NCBI GenBank assembly: GCA_023230665.1
Contig: JALNWY010000081.1
Span: 1 to 12,306, forward strand
DNA: 12,306 nt
Direction of reading: 5' to 3'
Origin: Deltaproteobacteria bacterium
Lineage (GTDB): Bacteria > Desulfobacterota > Desulfomonilia > UBA1062
Shown: positions 6,923 to 12,306 of the stretch, piece after piece
Layout: the number at the start of each line of letters is the position of its first letter
How positions within the stretch are numbered: position 1 is the stretch's first letter
Made by a program: the position numbers and the translations under genes
The notes under the pieces: generated by a model
The model's database searches: none
Told to the model about the DNA's origin: nothing
What the model saw: only the letters and a program-made list of their open reading frames with translations

Positions 6923-7246
6923 TCAGCTGCTCAGGTCCTTTTTCATCTCCTCGAACTGGGCCTTGGAGATCTCTCCCCTGGCATAGCGTTTTTTCACGAT
7001 GTCCAAAGGCGTTTCCCTGCCGGCCTCATAGGGTGCGGATGGCCCTCTGGCGATCCTGATAAAGAGATAGACCACAAACAGGATGAGAAGGAAGACGATA
7101 ATCCACATGATCGCACCTCCGAACCATGAGTTCATCATGCGCCAGCCGTGGTGGTCATAGTAGCCCTGGGCCATAACAGCGGTCGGGAATGCAAGCGTAA
7201 GAAGAGAAACGAGCCACACGGCCGTGCCGGGATATGTATTCTTCAC
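6923..7246 (-). CDS. Small membrane protein with C-terminal SHOCT domain
   Basis: This 107-residue protein starts with a basic/hydrophobic signal-like segment (about 8-26, ending AVMAQ), a His/Trp/Gly-rich spacer, a strong transmembrane helix (about 45-66, IMWIIVFLLILFVVYLFIRIA) and a C-terminal SHOCT motif, LDIVKKRYARGEISKAQFEEMKKDL (81-105; residue positions given, written here only to show key YARGEI and EEM). SHOCT domains are short oligomerisation or regulatory tails found on many membrane proteins; the exact role here is unknown. The GTG start at 7246 is chosen because AAAGGAGG lies about 6 bases upstream, while a longer ATG start has no such site. It is transcribed toward mscS and appears to be a single-gene unit. 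Confidence 0.75.
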   Translation of the reverse strand: MKNTYPGTAVWLVSLLTLAFPTAVMAQGYYDHHGWRMMNSWFGGAIMWIIVFLLILFVVYLFIRIARGPSAPYEAGRETPLDIVKKRYARGEISKAQFEEMKKDLSS

Positions 7247-7390
7247 ATGGGCCTCCTTTCTCCTTCCGGCCCCTTTTCGCAATCCCTGACTCTGTTAAAG
7301 AGGCGGGAAGAATCGCGGGCTCCCAAAAAGGCCTTGAGAGCCTCCCGGAGCACTTGTTTCATGGTGAATCATATACATGGAAAAGGTAGT

Positions 7391-7425
7391 GGCAGGACCT
7401 GTGAAAATCAATCACCGGCCCTGCC
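7391..7425 (-). terminator. Possible terminator of the DUF3795 gene
   Basis: GGCAGGACC (7391-7399) pairs with GGCCCTGCC (7417-7425) with one G-T wobble and a 17-base loop. On the minus strand it lies 34 bases after the stop of the DUF3795 gene and is followed by a short CCTTTT run a few bases later. The stem is clear but the T-run is weak. Confidence 0.35.
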
Positions 7426-7458
7426 GCCTCAGAGAAGAAAAGGCCGTATGGTTCGATG

Positions 7459-7980
7459 CTACAGGGACCCGTCGAGCACCTCGGCCACGGGTGCCTTGCA
7501 GGCCCGGCAACGTTGGGCCCCCCGGAAAAGCGGCTCCCCGCAGAAAGGGCAGTGATAGCGATCGCACTCAGAGCGCGCCCACTCGACGCTGCCATCCTCG
7601 TCTCCGAACCGGGCGGCCTTCTGCCGCCAGATGGGTATCGTGCGCTTCATTACCCTGATGCCCGTGGCCAGGCCGAAGTTCTCTATCAGACTGCACGGCC
7701 ACTCGTCGCACTGGTGGCAGGAGTAGATTCCCCTGGACCTCACACAGTCACGGATGAGACAGAGCCTGCAGAAAACGTAGAGCCTCCCCGGAGGGTCGGG
7801 CTGCATGCACCCGCGGCAGAGGGTCTCCTCCGGCCTGGTGCCGTACAGCCTGCCCATCACGGCCTTGAACTTCTCGTTGTTGTCACGCGTGGCGATGTAC
7901 ACGCCGCAGGTACCGCAGTATAAACCGCAGGGCGCCATCAGCTCCCTGTTCCGGAACTCCTGCTCACTCCATCCCTTCAT
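7459..7980 (-). CDS. DUF3795-type cysteine-rich protein
   Basis: This 173-residue protein has 16 cysteines: C18, C22, C25 (PCGLYCGTC), C55, C58 (LCRGC), C71, C74, C79, C88, C91, C96 (CHQCDEWPC), then a C-terminal zinc-ribbon-like C139, C144, C147, C158, C161. The PCGLYCGTC...GC...C-x-x-C...C-x-x-C-x-x-x-PC order fits DUF3795, a family of unknown function in anaerobes, here fused to a rubredoxin/zinc-ribbon-like tail (CPFCG and CRAC). The cysteines could bind zinc or iron-sulfur clusters; no enzyme activity can be inferred. It has no signal peptide, so it is probably cytoplasmic. The ATG at 7980 is preferred over an upstream in-frame ATG because AAAGGAG is 5 bases away. No operon partner is visible. 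Confidence 0.75.
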   Translation of the reverse strand: MKGWSEQEFRNRELMAPCGLYCGTCGVYIATRDNNEKFKAVMGRLYGTRPEETLCRGCMQPDPPGRLYVFCRLCLIRDCVRSRGIYSCHQCDEWPCSLIENFGLATGIRVMKRTIPIWRQKAARFGDEDGSVEWARSECDRYHCPFCGEPLFRGAQRCRACKAPVAEVLDGSL

Positions 7981-8064
7981 GGCATCTCCTTTCCCCGTCC
8001 TGAGGAGGTGTCTGTCTTCCAGACGGGAAAGCCGGCAATCACCCACAACAGGGGTTGGCGAGCC

Positions 8065-8084
8065 GGTATATACGGAAATATACC
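8065..8084. promoter_or_regulatory. Perfect inverted repeat, possible operator upstream of DUF3795 gene
   Basis: GGTATAT (8065-8071) and ATATACC (8078-8084) are perfect arms with a 6-base spacer, the size of a dimeric regulator site. It sits about 85 bases upstream of the DUF3795 start and contains TATATA on the minus strand, which could be a -10 element. The regulator is unknown. Confidence 0.35.
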
Positions 8085-8591
8085 TGAAGTTACGGCAAAA
8101 TCCGAGCGCAAATCACACTTTATTAAAGTAAAAAAGGCAAAAAAATAGCCAGAAGAAATTTTGGAGTAAGAGCATAGAAAAGGAAGGCTATGCTCCTTCT
8201 TCTGGCTAAAAAAAGGAGGTTTCTCTTACAGAGAGTAATGTTTTACTAACCTATCACCAAATAATAGTGTATAGGCCATGGGCTGAAAGGTGTGTAATCC
8301 CTTGAGGAGCAGGGATGTAAGCCCGTGTCCTACAGGGAGGATCACGGGTGCCTGCCTGACATTCTTGATGAAACGACGGGGCTGCGCTGCCGGTCGAACA
8401 GCCTGGCCCGGCTTCTCATGGCACGCGGCGCGGCACGGGTGCCGGTTATTGAACAGGGAGACTGCCGGGTGGATGCGATCAGGCCCCGTTCTTTCCCTGG
8501 ACGCGGGAAAAGGCACTTCGCCAAGACAGCGGGGCGCGGGAGCAGCGGGCCTGCCGAAGATCAGGCAGGAACCCCGGCGGCCACTGTCTCG
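8085..8591. ncRNA. Gene-free stretch with a run of stem-loops; candidate structured RNA
   Basis: No protein gene is supported in these 507 bases. The left part is much more AT-rich than its surroundings. Stem-loops visible in order: 8146-8207 (long, see terminator entry); CTCT/AGAG 8223-8233; CCTATCAC/GTGtATAGG 8250-8275; ATCCC/GGGAT 8297-8316; CCCGTGTCCT/AGGATCACGGG 8322-8348 with a one-base bulge. The last is enclosed by GCAGG 8309-8313 and CCTGC 8351-8355, a pairing that competes with the ATCCC/GGGAT hairpin. Read on the minus strand, the series ends in a hairpin plus T-run, which suits a transcript of about 220 bases. Alternatives are a mobile-element end or the 3' untranslated region of the kinase mRNA. 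A minus frame ending at 8226 is not recognised as a protein. The family is unidentified. Confidence 0.28.
8146..8207 (-). terminator. Long hairpin with T-run, minus-strand intrinsic terminator
   Basis: TAGCCAGAAGAA (8146-8157) is perfectly complementary to TTCTTCTGGCTA (8196-8207). Inside, GAGCATAG (8170-8177) pairs with CTATGCTC (8188-8195 approx.), leaving a 12-base bulge on one side. On the minus strand the stem is followed directly by a run of seven T and then another T-run, as in rho-independent termination. It would end transcripts coming from the receiver/kinase gene or a local small RNA. Confidence 0.55.
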
Positions 8592-8939
8592 TCACCGGCT
8601 TGCGAGAACCTGTTTGATGACCTCGCCGAGATTTTTTATGCTGTAGGGTTTTCTGATGTATTTCCCCACACCAAGCCGGATTGCCTCCTCCACCCGGATA
8701 TTCTCTGCATATCCGCTTGCAATGACCGCCTTCTGGCCTGGTTGGTCATGAATGATCCGGCGATAGGTCTCCAGCCCGTCCATGCCGGGGTCCATGATCA
8801 TGTCCAGCAGGACCAGGTCCGCGGAGCTGCTCTTCAGATATGCAACAGCCTCTTCTCCGCTGGCCGCGGTGACCACCAGATAGTTCAGGCTCTTCAGTAT
8901 CTCCGATGCGATTTTTCTCTGCTGCTCGATATCGTCCAC
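8592..8939 (-). CDS. Receiver (REC) domain, frameshifted C-terminal part of the hybrid sensor kinase
   Basis: About 115 residues form a complete response-regulator receiver domain: acidic pair DD (residues 2-3), phosphoacceptor Asp46 in LVLLDMIMDPGMDG, Ser75 in VIASGYA and Lys97 in YIRKPY. It has no output domain. The reading frame begins exactly where the kinase reading frame goes wrong: the kinase ends GSGETILV-W, and this frame continues V-DDIEQQRK, the normal opening of a hybrid kinase receiver. One base missing after position 8940 would explain this. No ribosome-binding site precedes the only candidate start (GTG at 8939), so separate translation is doubtful. Best read as the detached tail of the adjacent kinase gene; a sequencing error is also possible. 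Confidence 0.8.
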   Translation of the reverse strand: MDDIEQQRKIASEILKSLNYLVVTAASGEEAVAYLKSSSADLVLLDMIMDPGMDGLETYRRIIHDQPGQKAVIASGYAENIRVEEAIRLGVGKYIRKPYSIKNLGEVIKQVLASR

Positions 8940-11587
8940 ACGAGAATGGTTTCCCCGCTTCCCATGAGATCGCGTACAGGCGGGAGTTCTCCGGTCTCCT
9001 TTCCAGCGGCCTTTCCAGCGCTCGGGAAATAGATCTCAAAGCAGGTTCCCTTGCCCACTTCGCTCTGGACGGTGATATACCCCTGATGATCATGTACCGT
9101 TCTCCACACCACGGTCATACCCAGGCCGGTGCCCGCTCTCTGGAAGTTTTTCTTGGTGAAGAACGGTTCGAAAATCTTCCTGATATCTTCCTGCAAAATG
9201 CCGAACCCGTTATCACTGATCTTCAGAACGACATAGCTGCCTTTGCGGATCGTATCATAGCCCGGCAGGGGCGAGCCCACAAAACGGTTCTTTGTGGTAA
9301 TGGTGATCCGGCCTCCCTCGGGCTGGGCTTCCACGGCATTGATAAAGAGATTCGTGAGTGTTTTCCTCAGATGGGTGAGGGATCCCTTCACCGGATGGAG
9401 GTCGGGATCGAGCTCTGTCTTTATCCGGATGGCCGCGCCGGTGTTTTTCAACCGCAGGCATTCCTGTGATTCGAGAAACTCGAGCACCACGTCCTTGTTC
9501 ACGTTGACCAGAGATATGCCGGGCATGTCCTGGCTGGCCAGGATCAGGAGGTCTTCGACAATGGCGGCGGCTTTCAGGCCGGAATCTCTCATGAGCTGGA
9601 TAGGCCCCCTCATGGGGCTGTCGCCGGGGAGGCCGAGCAGAATCAGCTCGGGATAGGTCACGATACCGGTCAAGATGTTGTTGAGGCCGTGGGCAACCCG
9701 GCCTGCCAGCATTCCCAGCGTCTCCATCTTCTTCGACCGGTCGAGTTTTTCGGCGAGCTCCATTTTCTCCGCATCGGCGCGTTTGCGGGATGCGGTTTCC
9801 CGCATGAGCTGCTCACTGCTCTGCACCAGCTCCTGTGAACGTTTCTCCACCATGTTTTCCAGGTGTTGGTTCATATGCTCCAGGGCATCCCGCGCCTCTT
9901 TCGCCTCGGTGATGTCGCGTATGAAAAACAGGACCGCTTCCGAGTTTTCCCAGGATATCGGAAACCTGCTGGTCTCGATCCACCTGATGGCGTTGTCCTT
10001 CCGTATCAGCCTCAGCTGTTCGCCTCTCTTGACCGGCCTGCCGGGCATCTGTCCGTGCAGGTTGTCCAAGGTCTTCCTGTCCTCTGGATGGATGAAGTTC
10101 AACGCAGGACCAGGCACCAGGTCCTCCACCGAAAACCCGCTTATATCTTGGATCTTGGGGTTTGCGTAGATGCAGGTTTCATTCCGTATCACCACCACGC
10201 CTTCGCTTGCGTTCTCAACCAGGATGCGATAATTCTGCTCGTATTGCCGGAGCTGCCGAAACAAACGGGACTGGTGCACAATCACGGCGATCTGACGGGC
10301 GATCCCGGTGATCAGGTCCATGTCGCTGCGGTCCAGGCCGCGCCGCGATACCGCAGGATCGATGATCAGAAACCCGGTCGGTTCGTGCCGGAAAACAATA
10401 GGCGCCACGATGAATGACGAGATGCCTGTCTGCTCGGCAACCGGACCGAACAGCTCGCCGAGACCTTCGGGCATATTCCCCGCAGTGTCCACGATAAAGG
10501 GGGTCGTTTGGGGTAAGACGGTGTTCATTGTACGAAACAGCCTTCTTCTCAGATCGTCCTCAGCCTGGAGGCTGATGCCGTACCCTCTGACGAGTTCGAT
10601 CCGCCCCGGATTTTTCTCGCTGAAGAGCAGAACTATGGCCCGCTCGATGTCCATGTGTTCTTTCAGGCCCTCGAGGATCATGTCGAGGACCTCCTCGGTG
10701 ACGCATGCCGAGGAGATCGCGGTACCGACCTCCTGGATCAGGGCCGCATTATCATGCTTGCTGTCGACCTCTCTGAGAAAAAGATTGGCGGTCTCGGCCT
10801 GGTCCCGGATCTGTGTGTCCTGGTCACGCCTCTCCAGATAGCTTTTGAACAGGCAGAAGCCCATGAACAGCACGAGCAGGGCCAGGCTCAGCTCCAGCCA
10901 GGAGCGATACGAGAGGACGAAGAACGATGAGAGAACAAGGACGAGCATTGCCGCCAGGCCATATGAGCGCATCATGTTCAAATAATACCTCAGGCCATGG
11001 TCCCAGGAGACGATGTACCTGCAGTGCGGATCCCCACGGTGCACGCACTCGGGATGCCCTACCCGGGCATACTTGCCGGTAAACAGTTTTCCGAGTCCCT
11101 CGATGAAGCCGATGCGGTTTTTGCACTGGCGGGGTTTGTCATTCGCCCCCTCTTTGGGCGTACACACGATCTCCACCTTGTTTTTCCCCAGCTTCCTTGA
11201 AGCGATGGTTACCCCCCGGTTCAGTTTTGATCCGATGACGGCCGCTCCCTTGGAAGCGGCGCACGGGGTCAAGAACCCGAGAAAAAACTGGCGAATGGAG
11301 GTGAACGAGTCTCCGTTTGCCACCAAGCGACCCGACTCCCTGGGGATATCCGGATTGCCGGTCAGCTTGATGCAGATATCCCCGAACCTGTCTGCCTGTT
11401 CCTGGGTGAACCAGAATCCCGGGTCCTTAAAATCGAGCGGTGAGATGCCGGCGTGCTCGAGGATGGAGCTGATGTCCACTTCCGGGTGGTGCTCTCGGAT
11501 ATACTCGATATAGCCCCAGGCGATCCTGACGTTGTAGAGACGAGGCTCTTGCGTCCTGTCGGCGGGACTCATGTCAAGGATATCCAT
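8894..11587 (-). CDS. Membrane-bound sensor histidine kinase (V4R-like, GAF, PAS, HisKA, HATPase), hybrid type with frameshift
   Basis: This 897-residue sensor kinase has, in order: an N-terminal cytoplasmic-type sensor region (about 15-195) ending GHPECVHRGDPHCRYIVSW (177-195), resembling V4R domains; two transmembrane helices (about 211-227 and 231-248); a GAF domain (about 280-440); a PAS domain (about 450-562); a coiled coil (565-620); a HisKA dimerisation domain with His633 (VAHGLNN); and a HATPase domain with N-box around Asn746-Asn750, DNGFG (792-796), FEPFF (806-810) and GTGLGM (819-824). Two oddities: the residue after His633 is Gly, where Asp/Glu is usual, and the frame shifts at about 8940, so the last 14 residues are off-frame and the receiver domain is detached. 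ATG 11587 has GAGGAG 8 bases upstream; a TTG further up lacks one. The ligand is unknown. Confidence 0.85.
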   Translation of the reverse strand: MDILDMSPADRTQEPRLYNVRIAWGYIEYIREHHPEVDISSILEHAGISPLDFKDPGFWFTQEQADRFGDICIKLTGNPDIPRESGRLVANGDSFTSIRQFFLGFLTPCAASKGAAVIGSKLNRGVTIASRKLGKNKVEIVCTPKEGANDKPRQCKNRIGFIEGLGKLFTGKYARVGHPECVHRGDPHCRYIVSWDHGLRYYLNMMRSYGLAAMLVLVLSSFFVLSYRSWLELSLALLVLFMGFCLFKSYLERRDQDTQIRDQAETANLFLREVDSKHDNAALIQEVGTAISSACVTEEVLDMILEGLKEHMDIERAIVLLFSEKNPGRIELVRGYGISLQAEDDLRRRLFRTMNTVLPQTTPFIVDTAGNMPEGLGELFGPVAEQTGISSFIVAPIVFRHEPTGFLIIDPAVSRRGLDRSDMDLITGIARQIAVIVHQSRLFRQLRQYEQNYRILVENASEGVVVIRNETCIYANPKIQDISGFSVEDLVPGPALNFIHPEDRKTLDNLHGQMPGRPVKRGEQLRLIRKDNAIRWIETSRFPISWENSEAVLFFIRDITEAKEARDALEHMNQHLENMVEKRSQELVQSSEQLMRETASRKRADAEKMELAEKLDRSKKMETLGMLAGRVAHGLNNILTGIVTYPELILLGLPGDSPMRGPIQLMRDSGLKAAAIVEDLLILASQDMPGISLVNVNKDVVLEFLESQECLRLKNTGAAIRIKTELDPDLHPVKGSLTHLRKTLTNLFINAVEAQPEGGRITITTKNRFVGSPLPGYDTIRKGSYVVLKISDNGFGILQEDIRKIFEPFFTKKNFQRAGTGLGMTVVWRTVHDHQGYITVQSEVGKGTCFEIYFPSAGKAAGKETGELPPVRDLMGSGETILVWTISSSREKSHRRY

Positions 11588-11642
11588 ACAGTACGCTCCT
11601 CGGAAAGATGTCAAGGTTCACATGATTTCAATGTGGTAAAGA

Positions 11643-11670
11643 ATTAAGCAGAAAACAATTATTATTTCAA
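11643..11670 (-). promoter_or_regulatory. Possible promoter for the sensor kinase gene
   Basis: On the minus strand TTGAAA (11665-11670) and CTTAAT (11643-11648) are 16 bases apart in an AT-rich patch, about 55 bases upstream of the kinase start. The -35 is fair and the -10 is moderate. Just upstream, GCCC-ttgcc-GGGC followed by TTTTT (11688-11710) could be a weak terminator for the preceding small gene. Confidence 0.33.
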
Positions 11671-11743
11671 GCCAAAGATACTTGGGGAAAAACGGCTGCC
11701 CGGCAAGGGCGCAGGGCGCTTCAGCGCGTCCGATGCACGGCCG

Positions 11744-12031
11744 TCAGCCGCCTGCTTCCGGAGCATTGCCGGTGCTTTCCGGTGCTGTCCGGGGAGATCG
11801 GGCCGATACCTCGATGATCCTCACCTTTGCCGTTTTGTTCAAAGCCCATTTGAAGGCGGGGAGAATCACCCCGTCCGGTCTGGAGATGTCCTCGATGACC
11901 AAGAGGACGACCGGTACGGCAAAGCCCCAGATGCCTCTTCCCATGGTCCTCTTCCTGAGCTGCGACAGGCCGCTCCCGAGAATGCCTTTCATGATTTTGT
12001 TCAATGGTCTGGTGATAAGTATGCTTCCCAT
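11744..12031 (-). CDS. Small hypothetical protein with one hydrophobic segment
   Basis: I do not recognise this 95-residue protein. It begins MGSILITRPLNKIMKGILGS, is basic over residues 8-32, has one hydrophobic stretch (about 34-46, IWGFAVPVVLLVI), then a conserved-looking DGVILPAFKWALNKTAKVR region and a Pro/Ser/Gly-rich tail (76-95). It may be peripheral to or inserted in the membrane. The gene is supported by AAGGAG seven bases before ATG 12031 and by a frame that is open to a single stop; overlapping frames in the same stretch lack such a site. It lies upstream of and in the same direction as the sensor kinase with a 156-base gap, so co-transcription is possible but not indicated. It could be lineage-specific. 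Confidence 0.5.
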   Translation of the reverse strand: MGSILITRPLNKIMKGILGSGLSQLRKRTMGRGIWGFAVPVVLLVIEDISRPDGVILPAFKWALNKTAKVRIIEVSARSPRTAPESTGNAPEAGG

Positions 12032-12138
12032 GCGTGTACTCCTTGATGCGTGTCAACGGATGATATCAGATAATTCTCCATGATAAAAGCGTGCACTCCA
12101 GGGATGAAGATCCAGCCCATGATCAGGATGCATAAAAA

Positions 12139-12150
12139 ACCTGTACAGGT
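12139..12150. promoter_or_regulatory. Perfect 12-bp palindrome in a divergent intergenic region
   Basis: ACCTGTACAGGT is a perfect palindrome lying between the minus-strand small gene (start 12031) and the plus-strand gene starting at 12278. It could be an operator serving one or both, but a 12-base palindrome can arise by chance. It is not a standard LexA box, which needs CTGT-N8-ACAG. Confidence 0.22.
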
Positions 12151-12277
12151 ATGGAATTGGGGTGTATTATCTTTATTCATGACGTGAACGGTTTCCCGGT
12201 TCGCCCGGATGTGTCCTGCCGGGGTCGGCGGGATTGATCACCCCTTGTGAAAAGAAAACACGAACAGGAGGTAGGGT

Positions 12278-12306
12278 ATGAGGAAGGTTTTTATATCGGC
12301 GGCGGT
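12278..12306 (+). CDS. Start of an unidentified gene, cut by window end
   Basis: ATG at 12278 follows AGGAGGT (12266-12272) at five-base spacing, an excellent ribosome-binding site. Only MRKVFISAA and part of the next codon are visible, which look like the beginning of a signal peptide (two basic residues, then hydrophobic). The product cannot be named. No confident promoter was seen in 12150-12265. Confidence 0.6.

Noticed and set aside
8226..8516. Minus-strand open frame ending just before the long hairpin, possible transposase tail
   Set aside because: Its end (FQPMAYTLLFGDRLVKHYSL) looks slightly protein-like but I recognise no transposase family, and it has no upstream ribosome-binding site.
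8325..9032. Plus-strand open frame of over 230 codons
   Set aside because: Its second half is antisense to the receiver domain and its first half lies over the stem-loop region; no motifs.
12139..12150. LexA-type SOS box
   Set aside because: The half-sites CTGT and ACAG are adjacent and overlapping, not separated by the eight bases a LexA box needs.
1..12306. CRISPR arrays, tRNA or rRNA genes
   Set aside because: No regularly spaced direct repeats and no tRNA/rRNA signature sequences were seen on either strand.

Overview
The window looks like chromosomal DNA of a GC-rich anaerobic Gram-negative bacterium, most likely a Desulfobacterota (former Deltaproteobacteria) relative. This is inferred from gene content, not from a marker gene: a molybdate transporter operon ending in an FmdE-family gene, an outer-membrane lipoprotein-sorting-type protein, a Cys-rich DUF3795 protein, and a large multidomain sensor kinase with an N-terminal V4R-like domain. 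No rRNA, tRNA, CRISPR array or intact transposase was seen.

Region 1 (1-2970, + strand) is a tightly overlapping four-gene operon, modA-modB-modC-fmdE-like, for ATP-driven molybdate/tungstate uptake, preceded by a G-rich leader with two inverted repeats. The fmdE-like gene overlaps modC by 4 bases, which links it to molybdenum or tungsten use. Region 2 (2971-3213) holds gene debris: a short coding-like tail and a frameshifted remnant of an enoyl-CoA hydratase (crotonase) gene. Region 3 (3214-5721, - strand) has a secreted LolA-like protein and a stand-alone aspartate kinase, separated by a gene-poor 375-base gap.

Region 4 (5722-7980) has an MscS-type mechanosensitive channel (+), then convergent minus-strand genes for a small SHOCT-domain membrane protein and a DUF3795 Cys-rich protein. 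A perfect 15-bp inverted repeat sits between the convergent mscS and SHOCT genes. Region 5 (7981-8591) is a gene-free stretch. It carries a perfect ATATACC-type inverted repeat and a run of five stem-loops, and its AT-rich end looks like a minus-strand terminator. This is the best candidate here for an undescribed RNA or mobile-element end.

Region 6 (8592-11587, - strand) is a hybrid sensor histidine kinase (V4R-like, two transmembrane helices, GAF, PAS, HisKA, HATPase). Its C-terminal receiver domain is split off by a one-base frameshift, and its phospho-acceptor box reads H-G instead of H-D/E. Region 7 (11744-12306) holds a small hypothetical membrane-type protein (-) and the first codons of a divergent gene (+) cut by the window edge.

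The genes belong to several unrelated functional units: metal uptake, amino-acid synthesis, osmotic protection and signalling. Apart from the mod operon they appear to be independent transcripts.
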